A stretch of DNA of 10,868 bases from the NCBI GenBank assembly GCA_026770585.1, contig MU646618.1:310959-321826 (forward strand), in the 5' to 3' direction. The stretch's first letter is position 1. Each line of letters starts with the position of its first letter. Origin of the DNA: Baffinella frigidus. Its lineage: Eukaryota > Cryptophyceae > Cryptomonadales > Baffinellaceae. The position numbers were made by a program, and so were the translations under genes. Positions 7,115-10,868 of the stretch are shown here, in pieces. The notes under the pieces were generated by a model, which did no database searches, had not been told where the DNA came from, and was given only the letters and a program-made list of their open reading frames with translations.

Positions 7115-8442
7115 GCAATCAATCAAGCGGAGAAAAAAACGAATACATTCTACTACAAGCAATCAATCAAGCAATCAGTGCCTTTCGCTACCACATCCTG
7201 TCTCTATTATTCCAATTCGTTCTGCGAACAAGGCGTGGTGCGTCTCTTAGCTCTCTCCCACTTCGATTTCGTCTCCTATCAATTCGCCCCCCACAAAATT
7301 TCTCATGTGATTTTTGACCCCCCCCCATGAAATATACCTGAGAAATTTCCGGGGGGGGGCGAATTGATGAGGAGACGAAATCGAAGTGGGACAGAGCTAG
7401 GTCGTGTGTCTCGCGCACACACGCAACGGGGATTAATCGACTAGCACTGCCTCAGTCGGGATGGCTGATCGTTTTCACGCCCAAAGTTGAGGGATTTTTG
7501 CCAGAAAACAAGGGAATCAACTGCCGGTCCTTTCATTTTGAGGATACAAGATTAACCGAGGCAGAGATGGATAGAGTGGAGGGCATCCTCGGGGCGGGGA
7601 GAGACCTCCTGGAGATCGAAGGGGTTCTTGAACCACACGACGTCCGCGTCACTGCCACCGATCCCAACAAAGTCACCCGCCATCCTCGCCACAACACCCA
7701 CCTTGCAAGATTCTGCGGAGTGGAGTGCATATTGGCTGTGCAGGACTTTTCATATTGGCTGTGCAGGACTTTTTGACCAGGTTCCCGTCTTGCGAGTGTG
7801 AAAGTGTGAGACTGGGACAGCACGCTCTCTTGGGCATGCCTCTGGAAACTGCACACGGAAGTACGACAAGAGATCAGAAAGACAACCGGCCGGCTGGGGG
7901 ACTTGCCTGAGAAGAAGCGAGTAGCCGAGTTCGAGGACACGGAGCGTGAGCGTTGGCTTGAGGTGCACGATTTTCTTGAAGGGCTCTGAGCCGAAGTCGG
8001 TGGCGCTCCTATCAACCCCTCCCTGCTGGGCGTGCACGTCGGCGAGGACAACGTTGGCGGACAGGGCTGTGAGCGCGTCATAAGCCTCCGAGTCCAGCGC
8101 CAAGATCAGATAGTTCTCGACACCAAGCTCCCGCACGTAGTAAAGCCAGTTGCCCACAAAGTCGAGGTAGCCCTTGTTGGTGAAAGTGATAGCGATCCGG
8201 TTCTCAGCGTCGGCGTGCTTCTTCAACGCCGCTGCCAGCCGGTCGTCCACTTCACCAGGAAGTGGCGCTGCCCCCGCCGGAGCAACGCACAGTACTGCCA
8301 CCAGGAAAGCGACAACGAGTCCCATCTGCGCCAGGCGGCGCCGAACATGCGTGCCCAGGCGTGAATGCGCCCCACCGCTGCCAAGCATTGCTGATTCTCT
8401 CACGGGTTGGTCTCCCGGGTCTCTCGTCGCGTCCGGATGCAT
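459..8442 (-). CDS. GT77-type glycosyltransferase (nucleotide-diphospho-sugar transferase), 11 exons visible, 3' end outside window
   Basis: Likely a Golgi type II membrane glycosyltransferase that moves a sugar (arabinose, xylose or galactose in known GT77 members) from a nucleotide sugar to a protein or wall glycan; the substrate cannot be read here. Exons on the minus strand: 7907-8442, 7606-7651, 6557-6688, 6159-6200, 5561-5608, 5221-5285, 3468-3552, 2853-2929, 2437-2518, 1398-1583, 459-567. They join in frame to 469 residues. Visible parts: basic RRR then a hydrophobic anchor (about residues 40-60); ITFTNKGY at 85-92; the metal/nucleotide-sugar motif SDADVVWFKNPF at 179-190; NSGF at 220-223; DQDAYN at 251-256; IMDP...NGWVYF at 274-287; VHNNW at 302-306; FRFREHLLW at 320-328; then the plant XEG113-like C-terminal segment ALGRTLILPEFTC and ESSFAEN. 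An in-frame TAG lies two codons before the ATG, which fixes the first Met. The order of motifs matches the family. The exon model is inferred by eye from splice signals and family motifs; the 3' end is missing. Confidence 0.88.
583..672. repeat. 21-bp minisatellite block, second site
   Basis: About four units of the same 21-bp motif in GT77 intron 10, lying exactly between the real 5' edge of exon 11 and its copy at 675-724. Confidence 0.85.
675..724 (-). repeat. Copy of GT77 exon 11 5' edge with acceptor
   Basis: Matches 538-587 at an offset of 137 bp. It keeps cgtgcag|GTGCCAGTGGAG and reads VPVERVHPSV against VPVEWVHPSV, then diverges. In intron 10. Confidence 0.8.
918..1083. mobile_element. 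Hairpin (foldback) element, family A, in GT77 intron 10
   Basis: Two arms of about 60 bp in inverted orientation (918-983 and 1018-1083). The core ctgaaaaccgggtagt...cacggcattgccta at 931-966 matches 31 of 36 bases of the element in CBP20 intron 2 (9810-9845). No ORF; non-autonomous. A target duplication is not clear. Confidence 0.8.
1141..1400. repeat. 42-bp tandem array (dimer of the 21-bp minisatellite)
   Basis: Three near-perfect 42-bp units start at 1195, 1237 and 1279 (gcgagtgtcagacacaccca then gtcgagtgtgagacacacaca), flanked by degenerate 21-bp units. The array runs up to the donor of exon 10; long frames across it in several phases are repeat artefacts. Confidence 0.92.
1398..1583 (-). 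CDS. GT77 gene, exon 10
   Basis: 186 nt, 62 codons, phase 0. It codes for ALGRTLILPEFTCGGER, a Gly/Glu-rich loop, CTLDAFMNVQALLEAFPD and VRESSFAENDQ. Plant and algal relatives have LGRTLVLPxxxCxCDR, CPLDHVF and RExSFLEN at these places; here the second Cys of the CxC pair is replaced by CGGE. Acceptor cctgcag|GCG; donor CAG|gtacga. Its first 11 codons are duplicated at 1748-1780. Confidence 0.83.
1628..1747 (-). repeat. Dispersed about 120-bp repeat, copy 1 (SINE-like)
   Basis: Shares gatttggcag..., ttcacagac, ctcttcatatctg, and cgtgcgccagag.gatcagcag with 2013-2132. This copy has lost the Pol III B-box-like sequence of copy 2. In GT77 intron 9. Confidence 0.6.
1748..1788 (-). repeat. Copy of GT77 exon 10 5' edge with acceptor
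   Basis: Matches 1551-1591 with about three differences. Minus-strand reading cgcag|GCG then ALGRTLILPEF, the first 11 codons of exon 10; the two coding differences (CTA/TTA, CTC/CTA) are synonymous. The frame then runs to a stop, so it cannot replace exon 10. Confidence 0.85.
1790..1830. repeat. 41-nt G homopolymer
   Basis: An unbroken G run on the plus strand, so a C run in the GT77 pre-mRNA directly before the duplicated exon 10 acceptor. Length in the assembly may be unreliable. Confidence 0.95.
1897..1985. mobile_element. AT-rich hairpin remnant, family B
   Basis: caattaaaattactacac is opposed by gtagtaaatttcgttg; the arms are imperfect. It shares the word (c)gaaa(a/t)ttactacac with the hairpin at 3929-4042 and with single arms near 5143-5157. 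Confidence 0.5.
2013..2132 (-). repeat. Dispersed about 120-bp repeat, copy 2 with tRNA-like B box
   Basis: On the minus strand it holds gaggtcccggttcgaggc, which resembles the variable loop plus T-arm / B box of a tRNA, and tggcgcacggg, a poor A box too close to it. Could be a tRNA-derived SINE fragment. It is not a complete tRNA. Confidence 0.45.
2133..2436. other. Rest of GT77 intron 9, no recognised element
   Basis: Sequence between the SINE-like copy and the donor of exon 9. I see only a short direct repeat (caaagggcgcccc / caagggcgcccc) at about 2340-2371 and a G run near 2265-2273. Confidence 0.6.
2437..2518 (-). CDS. GT77 gene, exon 9
   Basis: 82 nt: one base, then YRHGGDGDSVDVWRDVEAL and THALSIAR. 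WRDVEALTHALSIAR+ALGRTLILP matches the helix-strand that opens the C-terminal segment of XEG113-like proteins. Acceptor tgatgcag|G; donor AGG|gtgccg (phase 0). The (TA)n tract of intron 8 sits about 50 bp before the acceptor. Confidence 0.83.
2530..2648. repeat. gatctcatatacg direct repeats and (TA)n in GT77 intron 8
   Basis: Three gatctca-type units lead into (AT)n at 2572-2615 and 2620-2648, split by ctca. Confidence 0.93.
2853..2929 (-). CDS. GT77 gene, exon 8
   Basis: 77 nt coding for VFRFREHLLWRSDPLERY and TEQRLYL, phase 2 end. KxxRFRE..LW is the family's end-of-domain motif. The exon closes AC|gtgatc; if intron 8 is retained, the frame hits TGA at 2849-2851 after one more codon. I read it as spliced because exon 9 restores Thr and continues the family sequence. 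Confidence 0.83.
3245..3319 (-). repeat. Near-identical copy of GT77 exon 7 with donor, in intron 7
   Basis: 74 of 75 bases match 3457-3531 at a constant offset of 212 bp. It codes for MIAVHNNWADGLDGNSYHQK and keeps AAG|gtgccc; the one difference (GAC/GAT) is synonymous. The acceptor side differs: ag|ACATG here. The possible exon is 62 nt, and neither inserting it nor swapping it for exon 7 keeps frame, so it is probably not used. Confidence 0.9.
3403..3422. repeat. 20-bp perfect palindrome
   Basis: ccgcgtgaccggtcacgcgg, perfect over 20 bp, lies between exon 7 and its copy. Confidence 0.85.
3468..3552 (-). CDS. GT77 gene, exon 7 (HNNW motif)
   Basis: 85 nt: one base completing Arg, then LGQRENADMIAVHNNW and ADGLDGNSYHQK. 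VHNNW is a signature of the family's catalytic domain end. Acceptor ttgtccag|G; donor AAG|gtgccc. A copy of its downstream 75 bp lies 212 bp away in the next intron (3245-3319). Confidence 0.88.
3670..3763. repeat. CT-rich tract 1 in GT77 intron 6
   Basis: Imperfect (CT)n with CCCCT interruptions; followed 34 bp later by the first copy of a 75-bp module. Minus-strand frames here read as RERER artefacts. Confidence 0.92.
3797..3869. repeat. Intron 6 module, copy 1
   Basis: About 73 bp that recurs at 4814-4889 (aacaygcgag, ttggcgccc, ccccagtggtcc, tgaagccat, ccggcaactttggccc). Both copies follow a CT-rich tract. Confidence 0.85.
3929..4042. mobile_element. AT-rich hairpin element, family B, in GT77 intron 6
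   Basis: Arms of about 43 bp: aattgctttt..caacgaaatttactacac on the left and gtgtagtaattttcgttg..aattaattc on the right. No ORF. Confidence 0.75.
4151..4318. mobile_element. Hairpin element with GT...AG-like ends, family A-related, in GT77 intron 6
   Basis: Arms begin gtaatctgaaaagctaacg and end cgttagctttttgcattac. Inside lies gcctacggattgtctacggtagga, close to the family A word. On the plus strand the edges read CCAG|gtaatc ... cattacag|GGC, the form of a spliceable intron. Host transcription is on the other strand. Confidence 0.78.
4344..4513. mobile_element. 170-bp foldback MITE with 9-bp target duplication
   Basis: 67-bp terminal inverted repeats (4344-4410, 4447-4513) with one mismatch, starting ccacacgaggctaccc. 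A direct repeat gagcgctga flanks it at 4335-4343 and 4514-4522. A 9-bp duplication fits Mutator-like elements. No ORF. It looks young. In GT77 intron 6. Confidence 0.92.
4581..4706. repeat. CT-rich tract 2 in GT77 intron 6
   Basis: Imperfect (CT)n/(TCTCG) tract like tract 1, ending ctgccccccag. Confidence 0.92.
4709..4845. repeat. Direct duplication of a gggcagggg..cagaacacgcg..agcctgg segment
   Basis: The segment at about 4709-4739 recurs at 4798-4835. The plus-strand frame across it stays open for some 60 codons, but no splice partner or family match supports a gene. Confidence 0.6.
4814..4889. repeat. Intron 6 module, copy 2
   Basis: Second copy of the module at 3797-3869, with small insertions and substitutions. 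Confidence 0.85.
5078..5134. repeat. Inverted repeat near exon 6 side of intron 6
   Basis: gggcatgcttggtcacgtag pairs with ctacgtgaccaaatgccc around a loop of a few bases. An attactacac word at about 5149 ties the flank to family B hairpins. Confidence 0.75.
5221..5285 (-). CDS. GT77 gene, exon 6
   Basis: 65 nt coding for ALTLSIMDPATVSNGWVYFMR plus AG. LxIxDP...NGxxYF is a conserved GT77 strand-turn segment. Acceptor aaaccag|GCG; donor CGCAG|gtccac, phase 2, matching exon 7. Confidence 0.87.
5291..5552. repeat. Telomere-like TGTAGGG/TTTAGGG repeat filling GT77 intron 5
   Basis: About 35 seven-base units of (TG/TT/AT)TAGGG form almost the whole 275-bp intron, leaving few intron bases outside them. 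TTTAGGG is the plant-type telomere unit, also used by several algal groups; TGTAGGG predominates here. Confidence 0.93.
5561..5608 (-). CDS. GT77 gene, exon 5 (48-nt microexon)
   Basis: Sixteen codons, DAYNTAMSNWKRRTDE. The acceptor gagagcag|GAC was chosen because it gives MDQ+DAYN, the conserved DQDAxN. Donor GAG|gtgctc. The intron that follows is almost wholly telomere-like repeat. Confidence 0.85.
5640..6158. repeat. Degenerate long tandem repeats in GT77 intron 4
   Basis: Recurring words ggtctcacggg, ggcagcacactg, gcacgcttgcaagg, cggcgcgaggt, gtgatggcgg/gtgatggagg suggest three to four diverged units of roughly 100-150 bp. Unit borders are not sharp. Several G runs; one gtgtagggtgcaggg at about 5781 recalls intron 5. 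Confidence 0.7.
6159..6200 (-). CDS. GT77 gene, exon 4 (42-nt microexon)
   Basis: Fourteen codons, VVKLLASRPDKMDQ, the helix that follows NSGF in the family. It joins IAFMRE (exon 3) to DAYN (exon 5) and so rebuilds the family's DQDAxN motif. Acceptor tgtcag|GTA; donor CAG|gtgccc followed by a C-rich run. Confidence 0.85.
6340..6556. repeat. 82-bp minisatellite in GT77 intron 3
   Basis: Units start at 6340, 6421 and 6503 (gggttttgggatgcgggaag...), with a diverged remnant before. The last, truncated unit runs into the donor of exon 3. Confidence 0.92.
6557..6688 (-). CDS. GT77 gene, exon 3
   Basis: 132 nt, 44 codons, phase 0 on both sides. It codes for the NSGF segment (HFGYAMGGTN..NSGFAYMTPEAS, then IAFMRE), a conserved acceptor-side region of the family. 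Acceptor gcggcag|GTG; donor GAG|gttttt, which lies in the last unit of the 82-bp minisatellite of intron 3. Confidence 0.88.
6713..6871. repeat. (AATC)n tract 1 in GT77 intron 2
   Basis: Tetranucleotide repeat aatc/caat with interruptions; long NQSINQS frames here are repeat artefacts. Confidence 0.95.
6873..6904. repeat. 32-bp block, copy 1
   Basis: aatcagtgcccgtcgctacc... recurs exactly 300 bp downstream at 7173-7204 with four mismatches. Confidence 0.8.
6905..7130. repeat. (AATC)n tract 2 with AAGC variants
   Basis: Starts degenerate (gatc, aagc units) and becomes pure aatc from about 7016. Confidence 0.9.
7173..7204. repeat. 32-bp block, copy 2
   Basis: Second copy of the block at 6873-6904; both follow an AATC tract, which suggests a 300-bp tandem duplication. 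Confidence 0.8.
7248..7399. mobile_element. 152-bp hairpin element in GT77 intron 2
   Basis: Long arms of nearly 60 bp: tagctctctcccacttcgat... on the left and ...atcgaagtgggacagagcta on the right, both with a C/G run inside. No ORF. No clean target duplication seen. Confidence 0.85.
7606..7651 (-). CDS. GT77 gene, exon 2 (DXD catalytic motif)
   Basis: A 46-nt exon coding for DADVVWFKNPFDLQE, the metal and nucleotide-sugar binding motif of GT77. Acceptor ggcag|T; donor GAG|gtctct. Phase agrees with exons 1 and 3. The donor could be three bases earlier or later; the chosen one keeps phase 0. Confidence 0.88.
7728..7773. repeat. Perfect 23-bp tandem duplication in GT77 intron 1
   Basis: catattggctgtgcaggact plus ttt, twice without gap and without mismatch; recent. 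Confidence 0.95.
7907..8442 (-). CDS. GT77 gene, exon 1 (start, membrane anchor, N-terminal part of GT domain)
   Basis: Codes for residues 1-178 plus two bases. The N-terminus is short and polar with RRR before the hydrophobic stretch GLVVAFLVAVLCVAP, the layout of a type II signal anchor. The GT domain begins with NRIAITFTNKGYLDFVGNW and reaches LELGYSLLL just before the catalytic motif in exon 2. The exon ends CTCAG|gcaagt, a GC donor with an otherwise ideal donor consensus. Joining to exon 2 restores the Ser of SDAD (AG+T). Reading through the intron gives a stop at 7750-7752 (230-aa product). Confidence 0.9.
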
Positions 8443-8786
8443 GTCCTAGCTCCGGAGGCGACGGTCTGCAAGCTGGATCCAGAACAGAGAACTGATTTCG
8501 GGGATAACAACGAGGATCCCCCTTGTCCTAACCCGGAATCCTCGGGAGAACAGGGAAAATTTGACCAACAACGCTTGAGGGGTTGCAATCCATCTCGGTC
8601 TTGGAGCTGTTTCTGTGTTATTCGAGCTGCTTGTCAACTTTTGGCCGAGATGGACCTGGCTCACTGAAAAACCTAAAGAAGTTGACTTCCGAAATACACC
8701 CCCTCACGTCCTTCTTCAGAGCTGGGCAAGGCGAAGAGGAGAAGGGAAGGGCCGTCGACAGTCCGACCTCCTCGTGGGTGATCACA
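8443..8786. promoter_or_regulatory. Shared upstream region of divergent GT77 and CBP20 genes
   Basis: 344 bp between the two start codons; must hold both 5' UTRs and core promoters, or one bidirectional promoter. I see no convincing TATA box. There is an 11-bp inverted repeat with one mismatch, ccatctcggtc (8591-8601) and ggccgagatgg (8642-8652), and a GTCAAC / GTTGAC pair at about 8634 and 8680. No mobile element is visible here, unlike the introns on both sides. Confidence 0.55.
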
Positions 8787-8855
8787 ATGGCGGAGCTTTA
8801 CGTGCGGTATGAGCGCTCCCCCTACTTCGACAGGCACTCCGGCATGTCCGTGGAG
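8787..8855 (+). CDS. NCBP2: CBP20 exon 1
   Basis: 23 codons, [19 protein letters not shown] then MSVE. Donor GAG|gtcccc is weak beyond GT, but splicing here keeps the Tyr-to-RNP2 spacing identical to human CBP20. An alternative donor (TCC|gtggag) six bases earlier would delete two residues. Confidence 0.87.
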
Positions 8856-10592
8856 GTCCCCCCCCTGCCCACTTACAGCGTGCGGTCCCCACCTGCGACA
8901 TCTGGGGGCCTGAGATTCTGATGAATCGCCGGGCAAGTCAAGGCTGATTCGTGTCTGTCACTCGAGCCAGCGCGCCGTGTGCGGTGCACTTTACCCGAGG
9001 GCCATGGGGCGTCGGTGCGCGTGCAGCCGTCCTTTCTCCTCCCCGGATCCCCCCGCTCTGAAACAAGCGTTCGGGCGTGTTGACCTCGTGGATCTCGCTA
9101 TTGGAACGTGCGGTGCCACCATCTCCGCCACACACGTGCAACTCAGCCCAGGCCTTTTCGGCGGCTCGTGCTCAAGCACCATCTCTGACCCCGGATCTCC
9201 TCACCGCACAGGAGTACCACACCACCATCGAGAAATCGGCATGCCTCTACGTCGGGAACCTTTCCTACTACACCACCGAGGCGCAGATCTACGACTTTTT
9301 CGGGCGCTGCGGGGAGGTGTGTATTTCTCTTTTTTTCCTGCTGCAGGCGTTTGGCCCACGATGGCCTCCCTAGCTAGGTTCAGCGGTTGGTTTCAGTAAG
9401 GGGGCCCACATGCAGGTCTCGCCCTGCAACGACTTCCCTGCCTCCCACCAACCCTCACGGTTGGACCAAATCATCGATTTTAGACTTGGGATTTACCCTG
9501 GCAGAGACCCCGGATCCGGGGTCTCTGCATGGGTAAATCAAGGGTAAATCTAAAATCTAAAATCGCCAATTTGGTCGAATCGTGAGTTTATCTCAGAAAA
9601 CGAGTTCTAAAACTCGTTTTCTTAAGTCAATTCCCCTTCAAATTTGTCAACTTATGCGGAGAGTAAAGAATAAGTTGACGAATTTGTAGGGGAATTGACT
9701 TAAGAAAACGAGTTTTAGAACTCGTTTTCTGAGATAAGAGTGTTGGTGGTAGGTCCAGCAGCTGGTGTCAGGAAGGGGGGCGCGCAATGAAGATATATGG
9801 GGTGATGGACTGAAAATGGGGTAGTTGGGCCTACGGCATTGCCTAGGACCTCCTACTGTAGGCCAAAATCCTAGGATTTTTTGGTCATAGGAGCCCTACG
9901 GCCTACGGTAGGCAATTCCGTAGGCCTAACTACCCCATGTTTAATCCGTTAGCCCATGAAGATCTCGGCCTGAAACGATTGCTGCTGCCAGGTGAAGCGC
10001 GTCGTCATGGGTCTGGACAAGTTCCAGAAGACTCCGTGCGGCTTCTGTTTTGTCGAGTACGCATCCCCCCCTACTTTAGACGTGACCGGGAGCAATCAAA
10101 AGTTGACACCCTTGCAAAATCCTGGGATCCCAAGATTCTCTAAGTTCATAAGTTGGCATATCTACCGGATTCCGCCCAAAGTTGACAGAGTTGACTTTTG
10201 CGATTATTTCCGCTCAGGTCTAGCGTAGCCTCCCCGCCCCGCGCGAAATCTCAGTTCGGGCATCAGAGGCCCGAAGCCTGATCGCTGCATGTGCCCGCAC
10301 CGGACCTCAGTTCCGGATTGCTGAAGGACCTCAGTTCCGGATTGTTTCATTGGGTTTCATCGAGCTCAAAGTGGCCGTAAAACGTTTTCCGGCAACTTTG
10401 AATTAAGAATTCTGTAGTTGGTCGACACATAGAATCCGGCCTCAGTTCCGGATTGCTGACGGGCGCCAGAGGACCGCAGTTCTGAAGAGCTGGCGTGACT
10501 GGTGGGTTGGATGGCAGATACTACGAGATGGAGGACGGGGAGGCGGCGATCCGGTACCTGAATGGCATGCGTCTCGATGATCGGCACATCAG
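8787..10592 (+). CDS. NCBP2: Nuclear cap-binding protein subunit 2 (CBP20), exons 1-4, 3' end outside window
   Basis: CBP20 binds the m7G cap of nuclear transcripts together with CBP80 and links capping to splicing, 3' processing and export. Exons 8787-8855, 9212-9316, 9992-10056 and 10518-10592 join in frame to 104 residues plus two bases. The N-terminus holds SPYFDRH, whose Tyr13 matches cap-stacking Tyr20 of human CBP20; RNP2 LYVGNL at 35-40 supplies Tyr36 (human Tyr43); RNP1 is CGFCFVEY, with Phe76 and Phe78 at human Phe83/Phe85. Spacing from the first Tyr to LYVGN is 27 residues, as in human. [13 protein letters not shown] precedes the expected TDWD, which must lie in a later exon. The start is the first ATG of the frame. 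It diverges from the GT77 gene. Identification is firm; the last exon(s) are missing. Confidence 0.95.
8856..9211 (+). other. CBP20 intron 1, nothing recognised
   Basis: 356 bp between exons 1 and 2. No hairpin or tandem array seen; C-rich near the donor. Confidence 0.7.
9212..9316 (+). CDS. NCBP2: CBP20 exon 2 (RNP2)
   Basis: 35 codons from [16 protein letters not shown] to YDFFGRCGE; contains RNP2 and the [12 protein letters not shown] helix. Acceptor ccgcacag|GAG; donor GAG|gtgtgt; phase 0 on both sides. Confidence 0.94.
9454..9586. mobile_element. Hairpin A in CBP20 intron 2
   Basis: Imperfect arms ctcacggttggaccaaat...gattta / ...atttggtcgaatcgtgag with a perfect 22-bp centre around ggatcc. 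No ORF. Confidence 0.85.
9588..9737. mobile_element. Hairpin B in CBP20 intron 2
   Basis: 67-bp arms (9588-9654, 9671-9737), 65 of 67 paired, with a 16-nt loop. Each arm holds a smaller palindrome (aaaacgagtt ctaa aactcgtttt). It abuts hairpin A with a single base between. Confidence 0.92.
9795..9955. mobile_element. Hairpin element, family A, in CBP20 intron 2
   Basis: Arms ggggtgatggactgaaaatgg... and ...ccatgtttaatccgttagccc, with gcctacggcattgccta shared with the element at 918-1083. A direct repeat atgaagat at 9787-9794 and 9956-9963 is a candidate 8-bp target duplication. It ends 36 bp before exon 3. Confidence 0.85.
9992..10056 (+). CDS. NCBP2: CBP20 exon 3 (RNP1)
   Basis: 65 nt, [20 protein letters not shown] then V and GA. 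Acceptor ctgccag|GTG; donor CGA|gtacgc, phase 2, completed by A of exon 4 to Glu of FVEY. Confidence 0.94.
10302..10460 (+). repeat. ggacctcagttccggattg repeats in CBP20 intron 3
   Basis: Two perfect 19-bp copies at 10302-10320 and 10326-10344, a third lacking one base at about 10438-10455, and weaker ones at about 10246 and 10472. Confidence 0.85.
10518..10592 (+). CDS. NCBP2: CBP20 exon 4
   Basis: 75 nt: A completing Glu, then [16 protein letters not shown] and MRLDDRHI plus AG. Acceptor atggcag|A; donor ATCAG|gtgaac. The following exon should start by completing Arg105 and continue with T-D-W-D; it is not in the window. Confidence 0.92.
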
Positions 10593-10670
10593 GTGAACGC
10601 CCTGTCACCACACCACACAACACAACACATTGCCTCACGATACCTCCCCCGTACTCAACACAGCGGACTA

Positions 10671-10743
10671 AAAACCTCGATGGCATGCGCCTCGATGATC
10701 GCCATATCCGGAGAACGCCCTGCCACCACACCACACAACACCA
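10671..10743 (+). repeat. Copy of CBP20 exon 4 end plus start of intron 4
   Basis: Matches 10553-10625 at an offset of 118 bp. The coding part reads [12 protein letters not shown] against [12 protein letters not shown]; from AAT/GAT onward four of five codon differences are synonymous. The donor CAG|gtgaac has become CCG|gagaac and cannot be used. It could be a dead exon duplicate or a piece of a diverged CBP20 copy. Confidence 0.85.
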
Positions 10744-10868
10744 CACCACACCACACCACACCACCCTGCCACCACACCACACAACACCACACAACACCAC
10801 CCTGCCACCACACCACACAACACCACACAACACCATACAACACCACACAACACCACACAACACCACAC
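10731..10868. repeat. CACAACAC/CCACAC repeat in CBP20 intron 4
   Basis: Low-complexity array to the window edge; ccctgccaccacaccacacaa recurs about three times, so the unit seems to derive from the base of the exon 4 copy. Confidence 0.9.

Noticed and set aside
6368-7330. Long plus-strand frame rich in N-Q-S-I repeats
   Set aside because: It is a translation of the (AATC)n microsatellite inside GT77 intron 2 and overlaps exon 3 on the other strand.
10366-10868. Minus-strand frame with VVWCGVVWC repeats
   Set aside because: Translation of the CACAACAC repeat and of the antisense of CBP20 exon 4 and its copy.
1-10868. A CRISPR array, integron, prophage or bacterial operon
   Set aside because: Spliceosomal introns, CBP20 and microsatellites show eukaryotic nuclear DNA; the repeats have no spacer pattern.

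Overview
The window is nuclear DNA from an intron-rich, repeat-rich microbial eukaryote. Two genes explain almost everything conserved in it, and both are split into short exons, several under 60 nt. A glycosyltransferase of the GT77 / nucleotide-diphospho-sugar transferase type (Pfam Nucleotid_trans, like plant XEG113/RRA arabinosyltransferases) runs on the minus strand from an ATG at 8442 off the left edge of the window. Eleven exons can be joined in frame (469 residues) from 8442 to about 459. The nuclear cap-binding complex small subunit CBP20 (NCBP2) runs on the plus strand from 8787 off the right edge, with four exons visible (104 complete residues). The genes are head to head, with 344 bp between start codons that should hold both promoters.

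Splicing: all 13 internal acceptors used here are CAG, and 11 of 13 are followed by G. Fourteen of 15 donors are GT and one is GC (GT77 intron 1). Polypyrimidine tracts are mostly weak. GT77, the GC donor, the AG|G acceptors and TTTAGGG-like repeats suggest an alga or algal relative. A dinoflagellate, haptophyte or stramenopile would all be possible, and I cannot place it further from sequence alone.

Layout: 1-458, repeats and copies of an exon edge, left of GT77 exon 11. 459-8442, the GT77 gene with introns of about 255-1668 bp, most carrying their own kind of repeat: 21/42-bp minisatellite and a hairpin (intron 10), duplicated exon edge with a 41-nt homopolymer (9), (TA)n (8), near-identical exon copy (7), several hairpins and CT tracts (6), telomere-like repeat (5), degenerate tandem repeats (4), 82-bp minisatellite (3), AATC repeats and a hairpin (2), 23-bp tandem duplication (1). 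8443-8786, shared upstream region. 8787-10592, CBP20 exons 1-4; its intron 2 holds three consecutive hairpin elements. 10593-10868, start of CBP20 intron 4, with a second copy of the end of exon 4 and CACAACAC-type repeats.

The two most notable patterns are (a) partial copies of exon edges, splice site included, lying in neighbouring introns of both genes, often differing from the exon by synonymous changes; and (b) non-autonomous foldback elements, some sharing sequence between introns of the two genes, one with a clean 9-bp target duplication and one whose ends are themselves GT...AG. No virus, CRISPR array, rRNA or complete tRNA was recognised.
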